DNA of 64,000 nt from Methanospirillum purgamenti. GTDB taxonomy: Archaea; Halobacteriota; Methanomicrobia; Methanomicrobiales; Methanospirillaceae. Below the pieces are notes generated by a model, which worked only from the letters and a program-made list of their open reading frames with translations, was not told where the DNA came from and ran no database searches. The translations under genes were made by a program, and so were the position numbers. Where the stretch lies: the NCBI RefSeq assembly GCF_018502485.1, contig NZ_CP075546.1, one strand, 5' to 3'. Within the stretch, counting starts at the first letter, position 1. Each line of letters begins with the position of its first letter. Shown here piece after piece: positions 34,983-44,733 of this stretch.

Positions 34983-37052
34983 TTATGGTATTCCTTTTAT
35001 AATAAGAAGGGTGATATCATCAAATTGTGGTTCTGATTCACTAAATTTTTGTACTTCTTCAAATATTTTATTTTGAATGAGAGTAGCGGTTAATGATTTA
35101 TTCTCACGGACAATTGATTTAAGGCGTAATTCACCAAACATCTCATGTGATGAACTCAAAGATTCAGTCACACCATCAGTATAGAGAACTATGATATCAC
35201 CAGAATTAATCAGAACAGATCTCTGGTCATAAATTTCATCTTCAAGAACACCAATTGCAATCCCAGTCATTGATAATTCTTGGAAACTATCATCTGTTGC
35301 CCGATATACAATAGGTGGATTATGTCCTGCATTGACATAGGTAAGGGTCCTATCCTGTTCAGAGAGTATCCCATAAAAAAGGGTTACAAACATTCCTGAC
35401 TTTGAGTCTTGTGTGATTATCGTATTTGCAGAACCAATTGCCTTCGCTGGTTCATGGTGCCAGGTTGCATTTACTCTGACTACAATACGGGATAATGCCA
35501 TGAAAAGGGCTGCTGGAATTCCTTTTCCTGATACATCAGCTATTAGAATACCATACAGTCCTTTATGGAGAGGAACAAGTTCCATTGGTATAACATCAAA
35601 AAAATCTCCTCCGACTTCTTTTGCCATCACACTGGTCGCTGCTACATCAAAACCTTGAATGATAGGAATCGTGTCAGGAAGAAAACTTCGCTGAATTTCT
35701 GCAGCGATGTCAAGTTCTGCTTTTGATCTGGCAAGGCGTTCCTCCATCTTTCTTCGGTCAGTTATATCCCTGATGGTCTCAATTGATCCTGTTATGGTGC
35801 CCTTCAGATCATAGAGGGGACTTGCTTTGGCCCAAACAAAACGACCCTCTTTTCCAGATAACGGAAGAAATGTATCCACAATGAGAGTGTCTCCTTCCCT
35901 ATCAATGTGCGAATATTTTTCCTCTAGTTCTGCTATTGGCTGAAATACCAGATCTGCAAGTATGGGTCTTCGCTCTCCATAAAAGGGAAGAGCATATTCA
36001 TAATTTCCTTTCCCAACCATATTTACCGCAGAGACTTCAGAAATTTGTTCCATTGCATGATTCCATGCCCGAACAATCCCGTTCGTGTCAATAACAACGG
36101 TAGCATCAGGAAGGAAATTGATTATCTCCTCAAGCCTTTTTCGAGAAATTTCAGATTCATATTCAGCCCGTTTTCGGTCAGAAATATCTCTGATACTCTC
36201 TATCGCTCCATATATTACTCCATGTTCATCATAAAGGGGACTTGCTTTGGCCCAGAAATATGTTCCATCTTTCCCAAAAGAGGGAATAAAGATATCTACA
36301 ACGAGCGTATCTCCATCCCGAGTGATATTATTATATCGTTTTGCTATTTCTTCATCCGGAAGAAGGATAAGGTTTGCAAGCATTGGTTTTCGTTCTCCGT
36401 AAAAAGGAATGGCATACGCAAAATCCCCTTTTCCAAGCATTTGAGAAGCAGAAGCTCCTGTGATATCCTCCATAGCCTTATTCCAGGCGATAACTTGTCC
36501 ATTCAGATCAATAACGAAGGTAGCATCAGGGAGGAAGTTAATAATCTCCTCCAAACGTTGAACAGTTTTTTTTATCTCATTTTCGGCTTTTACCCGATCG
36601 GTAATATCCCTGATGGTCTCAATGGCACCAACCACGTTCCCGCCCGGATCATAAAGGGGACTTGCTTTGGCCCAGAAATATGTTCCATCTTTCCCAAAAG
36701 AAGGAATAAAAATATCAACTACGAGCGTGTCACCATCTCGATTGATATGATTATACCGTTTTTCAATTTCCTCATCAGGGAGAAGAATGAGATTTGCAAG
36801 CATTGGTTTTCGTTCACCATAAAAAGGAATGGCGTATGTATAGTTACCCTTTCCAAGCATTTGAGAAGCAGTAACTCCAGTAATATTCTCTAAAGCATGG
36901 TTCCAGGCAATGACTTTTCCATCCAGATCAATAACGAAGGTAGCATCAGGGAGGAAGTTAATTATTTCTTCACAATACCCTTCCATTTTTGGTTTCATAA
37001 TATCCTGATGATAGAGTATGGTGGAATAAAGTATAAGTATAATTCCTTCCAT
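34983..37052 (-). CDS. Triple-PAS SpoIIE/PP2C-type serine phosphatase
   Basis: 689 residues: PAS at about 27-155, PAS at 167-295, PAS at 306-430, a short coiled coil, then a SpoIIE-like PPM phosphatase at 445-688. Metal-binding motifs are VGGDFFDVIP, IADVSGKGIPAAL and DIIVLYTDGVTE, plus QFDDITLLII at the end. It likely dephosphorylates an anti-sigma-like or other phosphoprotein in response to a signal sensed by PAS. The three PAS copies are very similar, even in DNA, so they arose by recent tandem duplication. An alternative start is ATG 36998 (MKPKMEGYCEE). Confidence 0.88.
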   Translation of the reverse strand: MEGIILILYSTILYHQDIMKPKMEGYCEEIINFLPDATFVIDLDGKVIAWNHALENITGVTASQMLGKGNYTYAIPFYGERKPMLANLILLPDEEIEKRYNHINRDGDTLVVDIFIPSFGKDGTYFWAKASPLYDPGGNVVGAIETIRDITDRVKAENEIKKTVQRLEEIINFLPDATFVIDLNGQVIAWNKAMEDITGASASQMLGKGDFAYAIPFYGERKPMLANLILLPDEEIAKRYNNITRDGDTLVVDIFIPSFGKDGTYFWAKASPLYDEHGVIYGAIESIRDISDRKRAEYESEISRKRLEEIINFLPDATVVIDTNGIVRAWNHAMEQISEVSAVNMVGKGNYEYALPFYGERRPILADLVFQPIAELEEKYSHIDREGDTLIVDTFLPLSGKEGRFVWAKASPLYDLKGTITGSIETIRDITDRRKMEERLARSKAELDIAAEIQRSFLPDTIPIIQGFDVAATSVMAKEVGGDFFDVIPMELVPLHKGLYGILIADVSGKGIPAALFMALSRIVVRVNATWHHEPAKAIGSANTIITQDSKSGMFVTLFYGILSEQDRTLTYVNAGHNPPIVYRATDDSFQELSMTGIAIGVLEDEIYDQRSVLINSGDIIVLYTDGVTESLSSSHEMFGELRLKSIVRENKSLTATLIQNKIFEEVQKFSESEPQFDDITLLIIKGIP

Positions 37053-37188
37053 TCAATTTCACGAAAGAATCAAATAAATCTATAATTTTAAAAATCTTTA
37101 GAGAATTAATATCTACAAATATGTCAATTCCATTGAATTTCGAGAGAGAGATTTATCCAGATTGAAATATACATTGATTAGTGGTTTT

Positions 37189-37590
37189 ATGAAATGGACA
37201 ACTATCAATATTCAATCAAATACCAGAATTCAATTCATTGATATCACACTTCGCATCTCTGAAATTATACGGGAATCAGGAGTGAAAAGTGGAACTTGTG
37301 TAATTTTTTCCCAACATACCACAGCAGGTTTGACAATTAATGAAAATGTAGATCCTGATGTAACAAGAGACATTTTAGTCAGTCTTTCACGACTTATTCC
37401 CCCTACCGGAGATTACAGGCATGCTGAAGGGAATTCTGATGCTCATTTGAAGGCTTCACTTATGGGGTTTTCTCTTACGGTACCAATCATCGATGGCAGG
37501 TTAAGCCTCGGAACCTGGCAAGGTCTTTACTTTTGCGAATTTGATGGTCCCCGGAATAGGCACGTTTTGACAGGGATATCCGGAGATTAA
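37189..37590 (+). CDS. YjbQ/UPF0047 family protein
   Basis: 133 residues from ATG 37189 (a TTG at 37162 extends the frame). It is a member of the small YjbQ family, reported to have weak thiamine-phosphate synthase activity in vitro. Family motifs: GTCVIFSQHTTAGLTINEN, HAEGNSDAHLKASLMG, LSLGTWQGLYFCEFDGPR. The histidines of SQHTTAG and HAEGNSDAH are the presumed metal site. Stands alone between divergent and convergent neighbours; true role is not settled. Confidence 0.88.
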   Translation: MKWTTINIQSNTRIQFIDITLRISEIIRESGVKSGTCVIFSQHTTAGLTINENVDPDVTRDILVSLSRLIPPTGDYRHAEGNSDAHLKASLMGFSLTVPIIDGRLSLGTWQGLYFCEFDGPRNRHVLTGISGD

Positions 37591-37725
37591 TAAGGGTATG
37601 ATATCGACATTATAAAATTGGGTGATATATATCCGTTATTCTTAATTTAAATTGAGTATTAAAAAAATGTCATCCATATTTTTCATTATATCTATCAATC
37701 TTTTTAATTTACTAACAATAATGCT

Positions 37726-38406
37726 CTAACTCATTAAATCATATAGATCATAATAGGTATAAGGTCCCCCGTGTCCAGGATATATTCTTGTACAAGTACT
37801 ATCACAAATGTTCCGAATACTATCCATTATAAACTCAGGCTTTTCGGCCCAGAATGGTAACCCTGGTTTTCCAGAAGGAATTTTAGGAAAAATGAGATCA
37901 CCAATAAATCTCTCTCCTGAATTTAAAACAATTGAGACTGAACCTTTTGTATGACCAGGAGTTGGGACAATCCTTCCGGAAATACCATAAGGCCTCAGAT
38001 CAAAGGCTGATTCAATGAGAATATCTGGATGAACCGGTGGAAATTCTGATAGTTTTTTTCTATTGAAAAAGAATTTTAGAAAATATCCCACTATCGAACA
38101 TGGCTTTAATCTCCCCTGTTTTCCATTTTCCAGATAACCAGCATCTGCTGAATGGCATATAATTGGTGCACCCGTCTCCTCTTGGAGAGCAGCAGCTGAC
38201 CCAACATGGTCCTGATGTCCATGAGTAATAATGATAAGCGATACATCCGGTGGTTTGAAACCAAGACCTTTTAACGTGCCCAGAATTATTTCTTCGCTTC
38301 CAGGAATTTCGGCGTCAATAAGTATAATTCCATTCTGTTTTACGATGTAAGCAGTAACAAATCCAAGAGGAACGGGTTTAATCATCGTATCAGCAGAATA
38401 CATCAT
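37726..38406 (-). CDS. Metallo-beta-lactamase-fold hydrolase
   Basis: 226 residues. The metal-binding signature is THGHQDHVGSAA (about residues 63-74), with later ligands in PTPGHTKGSVSIV, GDLIF and YPGHGGPYT. It is typical of glyoxalase II-like or general MBL hydrolases, binding two metals. CAGGAG precedes two adjacent ATG codons (38406 and 38403). Substrate unknown. It lies 29 bases downstream of a cupin gene on the same strand, probably co-transcribed. Confidence 0.85.
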   Translation of the reverse strand: MMYSADTMIKPVPLGFVTAYIVKQNGIILIDAEIPGSEEIILGTLKGLGFKPPDVSLIIITHGHQDHVGSAAALQEETGAPIICHSADAGYLENGKQGRLKPCSIVGYFLKFFFNRKKLSEFPPVHPDILIESAFDLRPYGISGRIVPTPGHTKGSVSIVLNSGERFIGDLIFPKIPSGKPGLPFWAEKPEFIMDSIRNICDSTCTRIYPGHGGPYTYYDLYDLMS

Positions 38407-38435
38407 GATCTCCTGATAGTTGTATCAGGTATTAA

Positions 38436-38771
38436 TTATTCCCTGATCATCGTTAACATCATCTTAAACCGGGTGACTGCCTTCACGGCATGGGGTGCAT
38501 GTGCTGGAAATATTATTGTTTCTCCTTCCTTCATTCGAAATATAGCCAAATTAAGAGTTACATCACAAACCCCTTCAAGAACGGTTACAACTGCATCATA
38601 TGGGGCAGTATGCTCAGATATCTCTTCTCCTTCGTCAAATGAAAAGAGAGTAATTGATCCAGCTTTTGATACTATGACCATTCGACTGGCGATTGTTCCA
38701 TTCTGGTATTCAACAAGATCATTCAGTCTTATGACTTTTCCATGAAGATCCTCTCGGTTTTTATCGGCCAT
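38436..38771 (-). CDS. Small cupin-domain protein
   Basis: 111 residues forming a single cupin barrel: GEEISEHTAPYDAVVTVLEG is motif 1, with H and E as likely ligands, and GETIIFPAHAPHAVKAVTRF is motif 2. Sits directly upstream of an MBL-fold hydrolase gene, so both may act on the same substrate. No specific function can be assigned. Confidence 0.83.
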   Translation of the reverse strand: MADKNREDLHGKVIRLNDLVEYQNGTIASRMVIVSKAGSITLFSFDEGEEISEHTAPYDAVVTVLEGVCDVTLNLAIFRMKEGETIIFPAHAPHAVKAVTRFKMMLTMIRE

Positions 38772-38931
38772 AATATCATTGTAGGTTGGCTAACTTTATT
38801 AGTAATATGATATTATTTTTTAAAAATGTACTAAAAGATATATGCGATAAACTAAAAGATAAAAAATTGTAAAAATTATCAGATCTTTAATATGTATTTA
38901 ATTTCCAATTCTAAATTGAACTTTAAGATAA

Positions 38932-41900
38932 TTATGATTTTTTCCATCCATCTGGTAAAATGAATATCTCAAAACGTGCTCCATCTCCAGGTATTCCGGT
39001 TTCTTTGATGCAAATATCGGTAAGATTTAGAATTTCTTGTGCGAGAAAAAGACCAAATCCTGTATTTTTTCCAAATCCTTTCCCGAATATTTCCTCTTTC
39101 TCATCATAAGCAATTCCTAAACCATTGTCTTCCCATATAACAACTATACCTCCTTTGATCTCTTTCGTAAAAATACGGATTTCGGTAACCTTCTGACCAT
39201 GACGAATCGAATTATCAAGTAAGGTGAAAAAAACCTTTTGAATCATCAAGTCAGCAAAAATACTTATGTCAGCTATATCTTTTATGAAATGTATTGAATC
39301 AGGAATATGTAACTTAGAGATGACCGACTGGAGATCAACCCATTGAGGTTCCTGAGACCCTAATTCTTCATAAACACGTGTAAATTCTATTAAAGATTGA
39401 ATTTCTTCGATTGTAGAAATAGTAGATTGAAGATAACCGGATAATTCAGGATCTTTGCATTCCAATTGCCCGAGTTCAAGTAGTGTATACATCACAGAGA
39501 TTTTGTTCAGGATATCATGACGAGTAATACCGGTCAGTAAACTCAATTGACGGTTTGCTTTTCTGATAACCTCTTCAGCTCTCTTTCGCTCGGTAATATC
39601 CTGATTGACACCATGAGTCTTGGTGGTCCGTCCCAAATTATCTTTTGTTATACGAATACGAACACTAATGTGACGAACCTCTCCATCACCCCGTATAATC
39701 CGATGCTCAACATGAGATAAAAAATTGGGATCTGTTGCTTGAATATCTCTTTCGACTTCTTTGGCAACTAAATGAGAATCTCCTGGCAAAGAGAATTTTC
39801 GTGCATAGGTTTGAGAACTCATATGATAACCCCCTTCACGTTCTGCAGTTGTTCCATATAATGAATAAAATCGATCATTAAATGTGAACATATCACGTGC
39901 TACATCGTATTCCCAATTTGCCAGATTTGCAAGATCCATTGCCTCTTCAAGATCTCTCTGACTTTTTAACAAAGTTTTCTCTATTTGAGCACGTTCAATT
40001 TCTGCTGCAGCCTTAACAGCAATTATTTCTAAAATTTTTTGAATGGCTATTGATGGCTCTATTGGTTGTCTGAAAAGTGCACAAAGAATGCCTACAACTT
40101 CTCCATCCGAGTTTCGAAGAGGTGTTCCAATATAGCCCCGAATATTAAATTCCTGTAAATCAGGACTATTTGGAAAGATTTTCTCAACATCATCAGTATA
40201 TACACAAAATCCTTTTTCAGCTACATTCTCGCAGGGAGTGCCAACAAGAGTATATGAATAATCATAAATTTCTTTCCCATCAAGAATCATCGAAAGAACT
40301 TTCACAGTCTTTTTATCTTCTAGAATTTCTCCAATCATGGTACAATCTGCATTGAGCCATGAATGAATGTTTTCAGTTATGGTCTTTAGCGAGTTGATAC
40401 CTATTGTCCCGACCATACTTCGAATGAGTGCCTCAAATGCAGATTGTAGACTTTTTTGCATGGTTATATCTTCGATAGAAGAGAGAATGTGGGGTTTATT
40501 CCCCATCATGATAAATCCTGAAGAAAATCTGCAAATATTTTTTTCTCCTGAAGCTTTCTGACAGATGATCTCCAAGCCTGAAACTGGTTTTTGGTTTTGT
40601 AATAATGATAATAAATTACGATATTGATTATTATCTGAGAAAATACCTAATTCTTCAGAAGTTTTTCCTATGACGGATGATTTTTCATACCCTGTCATTT
40701 TTAAAAAAGCTTCATTTACGTCTGCAAAAACACCATCCGCTGCCGAAACTACAGTTAATGCAACAGGATTGTTTCTAAAGATTGTTCCCATTTTTTCTTC
40801 AGAATCCCGGAGAGCATCTTCAGCAATTTTTCGTTCGGTAATATCATGAATAGAAAGAAGAATTGCAGGAAAACCTGAATATGATATTTTTTTACCAGTA
40901 CATTCAATCCAAATTTTTCGGTTATCTACTGTTTGTACCTGATATAATACAGCATACCCCTCATGTCCGGATTTAACTTCGTTCATATCATGTTTTATTT
41001 GTTCGTGAAATTCTGGGAGTATAAAAGAAAAAATATTTGAATTGTGAACAAGATTCTGAACATTGGTATGTCCGATAATAATACCTATTCGGGGATTTGC
41101 AAATAATACATTTCCGGAAAAGTCAACAATAATTGTTCCGTCATGAGATTGCTCCACAAGTGCACGAAACTTCTCTTCACTTTCTTTTAATTCAGTCTCA
41201 AATCTTTTTCGTTCAGAGATGTCTATAATGACACCCCTGATACCGGTTACTGTTCCATTTCTATAGATTGGGGAAGAGTAAATATTAATGGGAAATGTGC
41301 TTCCATCCTTTCGAATTGCCAGGTATTCTTCTAATTCATAAGGAATTCCATCTATCAGTTTTTGAATATTATCTTTGACTTTTGTATGATATGATGGATG
41401 GATAAAATCTAAAGCAGATATACCTTCTTTTATAATATTTTGAGGTGTCTGACTTTCAGATCGTCCATGTTGATTAATATATGTCAGAGTAAGATGGATA
41501 TCAGTCTCAAATACCATTTGTGGTTGAAGTTCTGCAAAGGAGCGGAATTTTTCTTCACTCTCTCGTAACTTTTCTTCAGCCAGTTTCCTTTCTGTAATTT
41601 CTCGTAACGAAATAAGAATCGCTTCAGAATGTTGGTGTGGAATTTTTCGTCCATGCCCTTCAACCCAGATTTCCCTATTTTTCCCAGTTACTAACTTATA
41701 TTGAAGGGTGTATCCCTCATTTCCCTGCGCAATCAAATTCATATCCTTGATTACCATTTCTAAAAAATCTGGATGAATATAATTACGTAAATATTTTTTA
41801 CCGATGATTTGATCCAGATTATCTTCGTCCACCATAGATAATCCGGTGGGATTCAAAAACTGGATTATTCCAAAAAAATCGACAATAAGAATACTATCAC

Positions 41901-42810
41901 GAGAATATTCTACCAGGTTTCTAAATTTAATTTCGCTTTCTATGAGTGATAACCCTGTTTTTTTAGCTTGAGTAATGTCTCGAATTGATTCAATAGCTCC
42001 GGTAATTTCTCCGGATTGATTATATAATGGGCATGCTTTAATCAGAGTATATACATCATTTCCTTTTGGAAAGGAGAGAACAGCTTCAGCCGTAATTGCA
42101 TTACCAATCCGATTAATGTTTGAGTAATATGATGTTATCGTATTATCTGGATTCTGGATTAAATCTAAAAGAAGTGGCCTGCGATGTCCATAGAATGGAA
42201 GGGCATATTCATAATTTCCTTTTCCCATAATTTGAGCTGAGGAAATCCCTGTCATTTCTTCAATGGCACGATTCCACGCGATAACAAGGCCTGATTTGTT
42301 TATAGCAAATGTTGCATCAGGAAGAAATTCGATGATGTCAGATAACTGTTTTTTAGAGTCCCGTAATGATCGTTCTGCTCGCTTTTTTCCTACTGCCTGT
42401 TTAATTTTATGAGATAATTCTGCATATTGGGATCTAGCCTCCCCACCTTTCTGGAGGTAAAAATCTGCCCCATTATTTATTGCCTCAATAACAACATCTT
42501 CACGACCCTTGCCGGTGAATATAATAAATGGGGTGTCCCCAATCTGTTTTCTTACTTCTTTTAGAAATTCAATACCATCCATATCTGGCATTTGATAGTC
42601 AGAAATAATGGCATCATAAAATCGAAGATTTGAAGAGCTCAAAGCTTCCTCTGCACTATTTAATATATCAACCAGAAATTCTCCTGTATCTTCAAGAAAA
42701 AGTTTTCCCAATTCAAGAAGGTTACTTTCATCGTCTACATAAAGAACTGAAATTTTTGGTTGAGAATTCGTTAAATCACATGTATTATCAATTATTGTAT
42801 AATCCGGCAT
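38932..42810 (-). CDS. Very large REC-PAS-GAF hybrid histidine kinase
   Basis: 1292 residues from ATG 42810 (a TTG at 42834 is also in frame). It has an N-terminal receiver at about 18-140 with phospho-acceptor Asp in IISDYQMPDMDG and Lys-containing YLQKGGEA. A series of about five PAS domains follows, then a GAF-like domain at 800-945 and one further PAS. The H-box is LLTGITRHDILNKISVMYTL, and the HATPase domain has LLDNSIRHG, WEDNGLGI and GKGFGKNTGFGLFL. No membrane segment is seen, so it is cytoplasmic. The first PAS closely resembles the modules of the phosphatase encoded at 34983-37052. Confidence 0.9.
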   Translation of the reverse strand: MPDYTIIDNTCDLTNSQPKISVLYVDDESNLLELGKLFLEDTGEFLVDILNSAEEALSSSNLRFYDAIISDYQMPDMDGIEFLKEVRKQIGDTPFIIFTGKGREDVVIEAINNGADFYLQKGGEARSQYAELSHKIKQAVGKKRAERSLRDSKKQLSDIIEFLPDATFAINKSGLVIAWNRAIEEMTGISSAQIMGKGNYEYALPFYGHRRPLLLDLIQNPDNTITSYYSNINRIGNAITAEAVLSFPKGNDVYTLIKACPLYNQSGEITGAIESIRDITQAKKTGLSLIESEIKFRNLVEYSRDSILIVDFFGIIQFLNPTGLSMVDEDNLDQIIGKKYLRNYIHPDFLEMVIKDMNLIAQGNEGYTLQYKLVTGKNREIWVEGHGRKIPHQHSEAILISLREITERKLAEEKLRESEEKFRSFAELQPQMVFETDIHLTLTYINQHGRSESQTPQNIIKEGISALDFIHPSYHTKVKDNIQKLIDGIPYELEEYLAIRKDGSTFPINIYSSPIYRNGTVTGIRGVIIDISERKRFETELKESEEKFRALVEQSHDGTIIVDFSGNVLFANPRIGIIIGHTNVQNLVHNSNIFSFILPEFHEQIKHDMNEVKSGHEGYAVLYQVQTVDNRKIWIECTGKKISYSGFPAILLSIHDITERKIAEDALRDSEEKMGTIFRNNPVALTVVSAADGVFADVNEAFLKMTGYEKSSVIGKTSEELGIFSDNNQYRNLLSLLQNQKPVSGLEIICQKASGEKNICRFSSGFIMMGNKPHILSSIEDITMQKSLQSAFEALIRSMVGTIGINSLKTITENIHSWLNADCTMIGEILEDKKTVKVLSMILDGKEIYDYSYTLVGTPCENVAEKGFCVYTDDVEKIFPNSPDLQEFNIRGYIGTPLRNSDGEVVGILCALFRQPIEPSIAIQKILEIIAVKAAAEIERAQIEKTLLKSQRDLEEAMDLANLANWEYDVARDMFTFNDRFYSLYGTTAEREGGYHMSSQTYARKFSLPGDSHLVAKEVERDIQATDPNFLSHVEHRIIRGDGEVRHISVRIRITKDNLGRTTKTHGVNQDITERKRAEEVIRKANRQLSLLTGITRHDILNKISVMYTLLELGQLECKDPELSGYLQSTISTIEEIQSLIEFTRVYEELGSQEPQWVDLQSVISKLHIPDSIHFIKDIADISIFADLMIQKVFFTLLDNSIRHGQKVTEIRIFTKEIKGGIVVIWEDNGLGIAYDEKEEIFGKGFGKNTGFGLFLAQEILNLTDICIKETGIPGDGARFEIFILPDGWKKS

Positions 42811-43005
42811 CAGAGCTCCATCTTCAAGTACCAAATTAATAGCAAAAAACCTGTAATGTGATATTAGTAAAAGGATTAGATATGAGTTATGATGTGTTGA
42901 TCAGAAAAGAGATTTTAGAAAAATTTATTATATAGTTAACAATTTTTATTGTGTAATTATTTATTTTGTTCTAAACTTATAAAATCCAATAATTAATCAA
43001 AGAAC

Positions 43006-43701
43006 CTAATCCGGACAGGATAACGGACAGGAACGTATGCACATCCCACACCGGAGACCACCAAGCGTTTGAAACATATACTCAGCACATGATGAACGGG
43101 AAATTGTGCCGTCCTCATGAATTGCATGTGCTGGACATGCATCGATACAAGCGGTACAATTTTTGCATGAAGAATGTAAAAAAGTCGCAGATCTGGTTCC
43201 ATGCTCTAGAAGAGCATCCGTTACAATCGCCATAAACCTAACACGTGATCCATACTTTTCAGAAATAAAGAGATGATTTTTACCAAATGATCCTAACCCA
43301 GCACAAAATGCAGCATATTTCATTGAGAAATCAGCTTTTAGAGTTTTTTTATCTGCATACCAATAACCAAATTCGCTTCCTTCACTCGGTGCAATACTCG
43401 CAAGATAATTTTCTTCTTCCAATTTTCTGGCAATTTTGTATGATATGATCCTGAGAGTAGCAGTACCTGCCATAAGTGTATTTGTATATAATGCTCGTCC
43501 TTTCGGAAGAGGCATAAAGGCACCTTTCGGGATCATAACACCAATGAGAATAATTGATTGAAATTGTTCACTTATTTCAAGTGGACTATTACCTTGGTAT
43601 TCTTGACCAGACAACTCTTTTGGATCTGCTATTCCAATAAGGTCTGCTCCCGATTCTTTTGCCATGATAATAATTTTATTTGTAAGGGTTACTGTATTCA
43701 T
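43006..43701 (-). CDS. Two-cluster 4Fe-4S protein related to epoxyqueuosine reductase
   Basis: 231 residues. The C-terminus has two ferredoxin-type motifs, CKNCTACIDACPAHAI and CGMCIRSCPLSC, the second being the double-cluster arrangement seen in QueG and reductive dehalogenase relatives. The N-terminal 150 residues have FGYWYADKKTLKADFSMKYA and GLGSFGKNHLFISEKYGSRV, as in the QueG-like fold. It is shorter than QueG, so a different redox role is likely. Stands alone. Confidence 0.75.
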   Translation of the reverse strand: MNTVTLTNKIIIMAKESGADLIGIADPKELSGQEYQGNSPLEISEQFQSIILIGVMIPKGAFMPLPKGRALYTNTLMAGTATLRIISYKIARKLEEENYLASIAPSEGSEFGYWYADKKTLKADFSMKYAAFCAGLGSFGKNHLFISEKYGSRVRFMAIVTDALLEHGTRSATFLHSSCKNCTACIDACPAHAIHEDGTISRSSCAEYMFQTLGGLRCGMCIRSCPLSCPD

Positions 43702-43841
43702 TGTATTCTGTTAGTCCTCTTATTGAATTGTATTTTTATTATAGCTTAATTGCTCTACTTTATCATAACTATTGATTTTTGGGTAATATTCTCTATCGTT
43801 AAGAAAATCATCATAAAATTTTACTCATAATAATAGGTTGA

Positions 43842-44282
43842 TTATCGTAATCCGCGAGGACGTAAATGATAGTGCCCACGTTTTCGAATGATCCGCCGAA
43901 CTGGAATCACCTTACTGGTTACATGATACAAATGTTCATACATATGGGTAGCTTCATCTTTTAGCACTGACTGTTCATTTTCTGTCCGATTATGGTATAT
44001 TCCTATAGCGTCAATCGCTTTTTTCGCTTCTGCCTTCACATCCATATCTTTTTCAATCCGGATACGTTCCTGTATATCAGGAATAGCATCTTTCCATTTC
44101 ATTTGTTTTAAATTCTGAAGTGCAATAATCCGGTATCTACGAAGTGGATGGTGAATATAACGAATCATAAGTTCAGCATATTGTTGTTCTGTATAGAAAC
44201 TATTCGTTGCACCACAGGAAGGGCAGCGGTATTGAAAAGAAGGGCTTACATGCCAGCAGGTAGAACAATAAAATGCTCCCAT
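43842..44282 (-). CDS. Zinc-ribbon protein with short HEAT-like helices
   Basis: 146 residues. The N-terminal zinc ribbon has two CxxC pairs, CSTC and CPSC, at residues 6-23. It is followed by helical repeats (MIRYIHHPLRRYRIIALQNL, DVKAEAKKAIDAIG) of HEAT type, and a basic C-terminus (RRIIRKRGHYHLRPRGLR) suited to nucleic-acid binding. I do not recognise a named family. Confidence 0.7.
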   Translation of the reverse strand: MGAFYCSTCWHVSPSFQYRCPSCGATNSFYTEQQYAELMIRYIHHPLRRYRIIALQNLKQMKWKDAIPDIQERIRIEKDMDVKAEAKKAIDAIGIYHNRTENEQSVLKDEATHMYEHLYHVTSKVIPVRRIIRKRGHYHLRPRGLR

Positions 44283-44606
44283 ATTATAGAACCAATGAAT
44301 ATTTCCGAGTATACAAAAATAAATTCAAAAGGATTTTCATTTGAATATACATGTAATCAATACATATCCTTCTCTGATGTATCAGATATACTTTTTTATT
44401 CTCGCGAGATAAATTTCCTAATCATGAAAAGATTCTATTCCTTCAAAGATTGAAATAAAATATTTTCTATCACAATTTCTTTGAATTATAGTTTTCGTAC
44501 TCATTATATTGGAATATTTTTAGTAATTTATGAAACCGTATATAAATAATTTTAAAGTTAATGAAATAATTATTCATTGCCAACTAAAAAACTGATAAAA
44601 CAAGAG
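44283..44606. other. Gene-free stretch with one strong promoter-like element
   Basis: No coding frame here looks real. The plus-strand sequence GAAACCG followed by TATATAAATA at 44532-44548 is a good archaeal BRE/TATA pair, yet no gene starts downstream on that strand before the minus-strand tRNA. The rest is AT-rich, and nothing else is visible. Confidence 0.4.
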
Positions 44607-44681
<75 letters not shown>

Positions 44682-44733
44682 GTGTGCCAATATAGGTCTA
44701 CCCGATCACATAAAAAGGTTTTGTCTCCAGATC

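Noticed and set aside
36045..36893. A 282-codon plus-strand ORF opposite the triple-PAS phosphatase gene
   Set aside because: It is the complement of the repeated PAS coding sequence, with no plausible protein domains of its own.
34983..37052. DNA repeats in the PAS region as a CRISPR or satellite array
   Set aside because: The repeat unit is about 420 bases, in frame and codes for PAS domains; there are no short repeats with unique spacers anywhere in the window.
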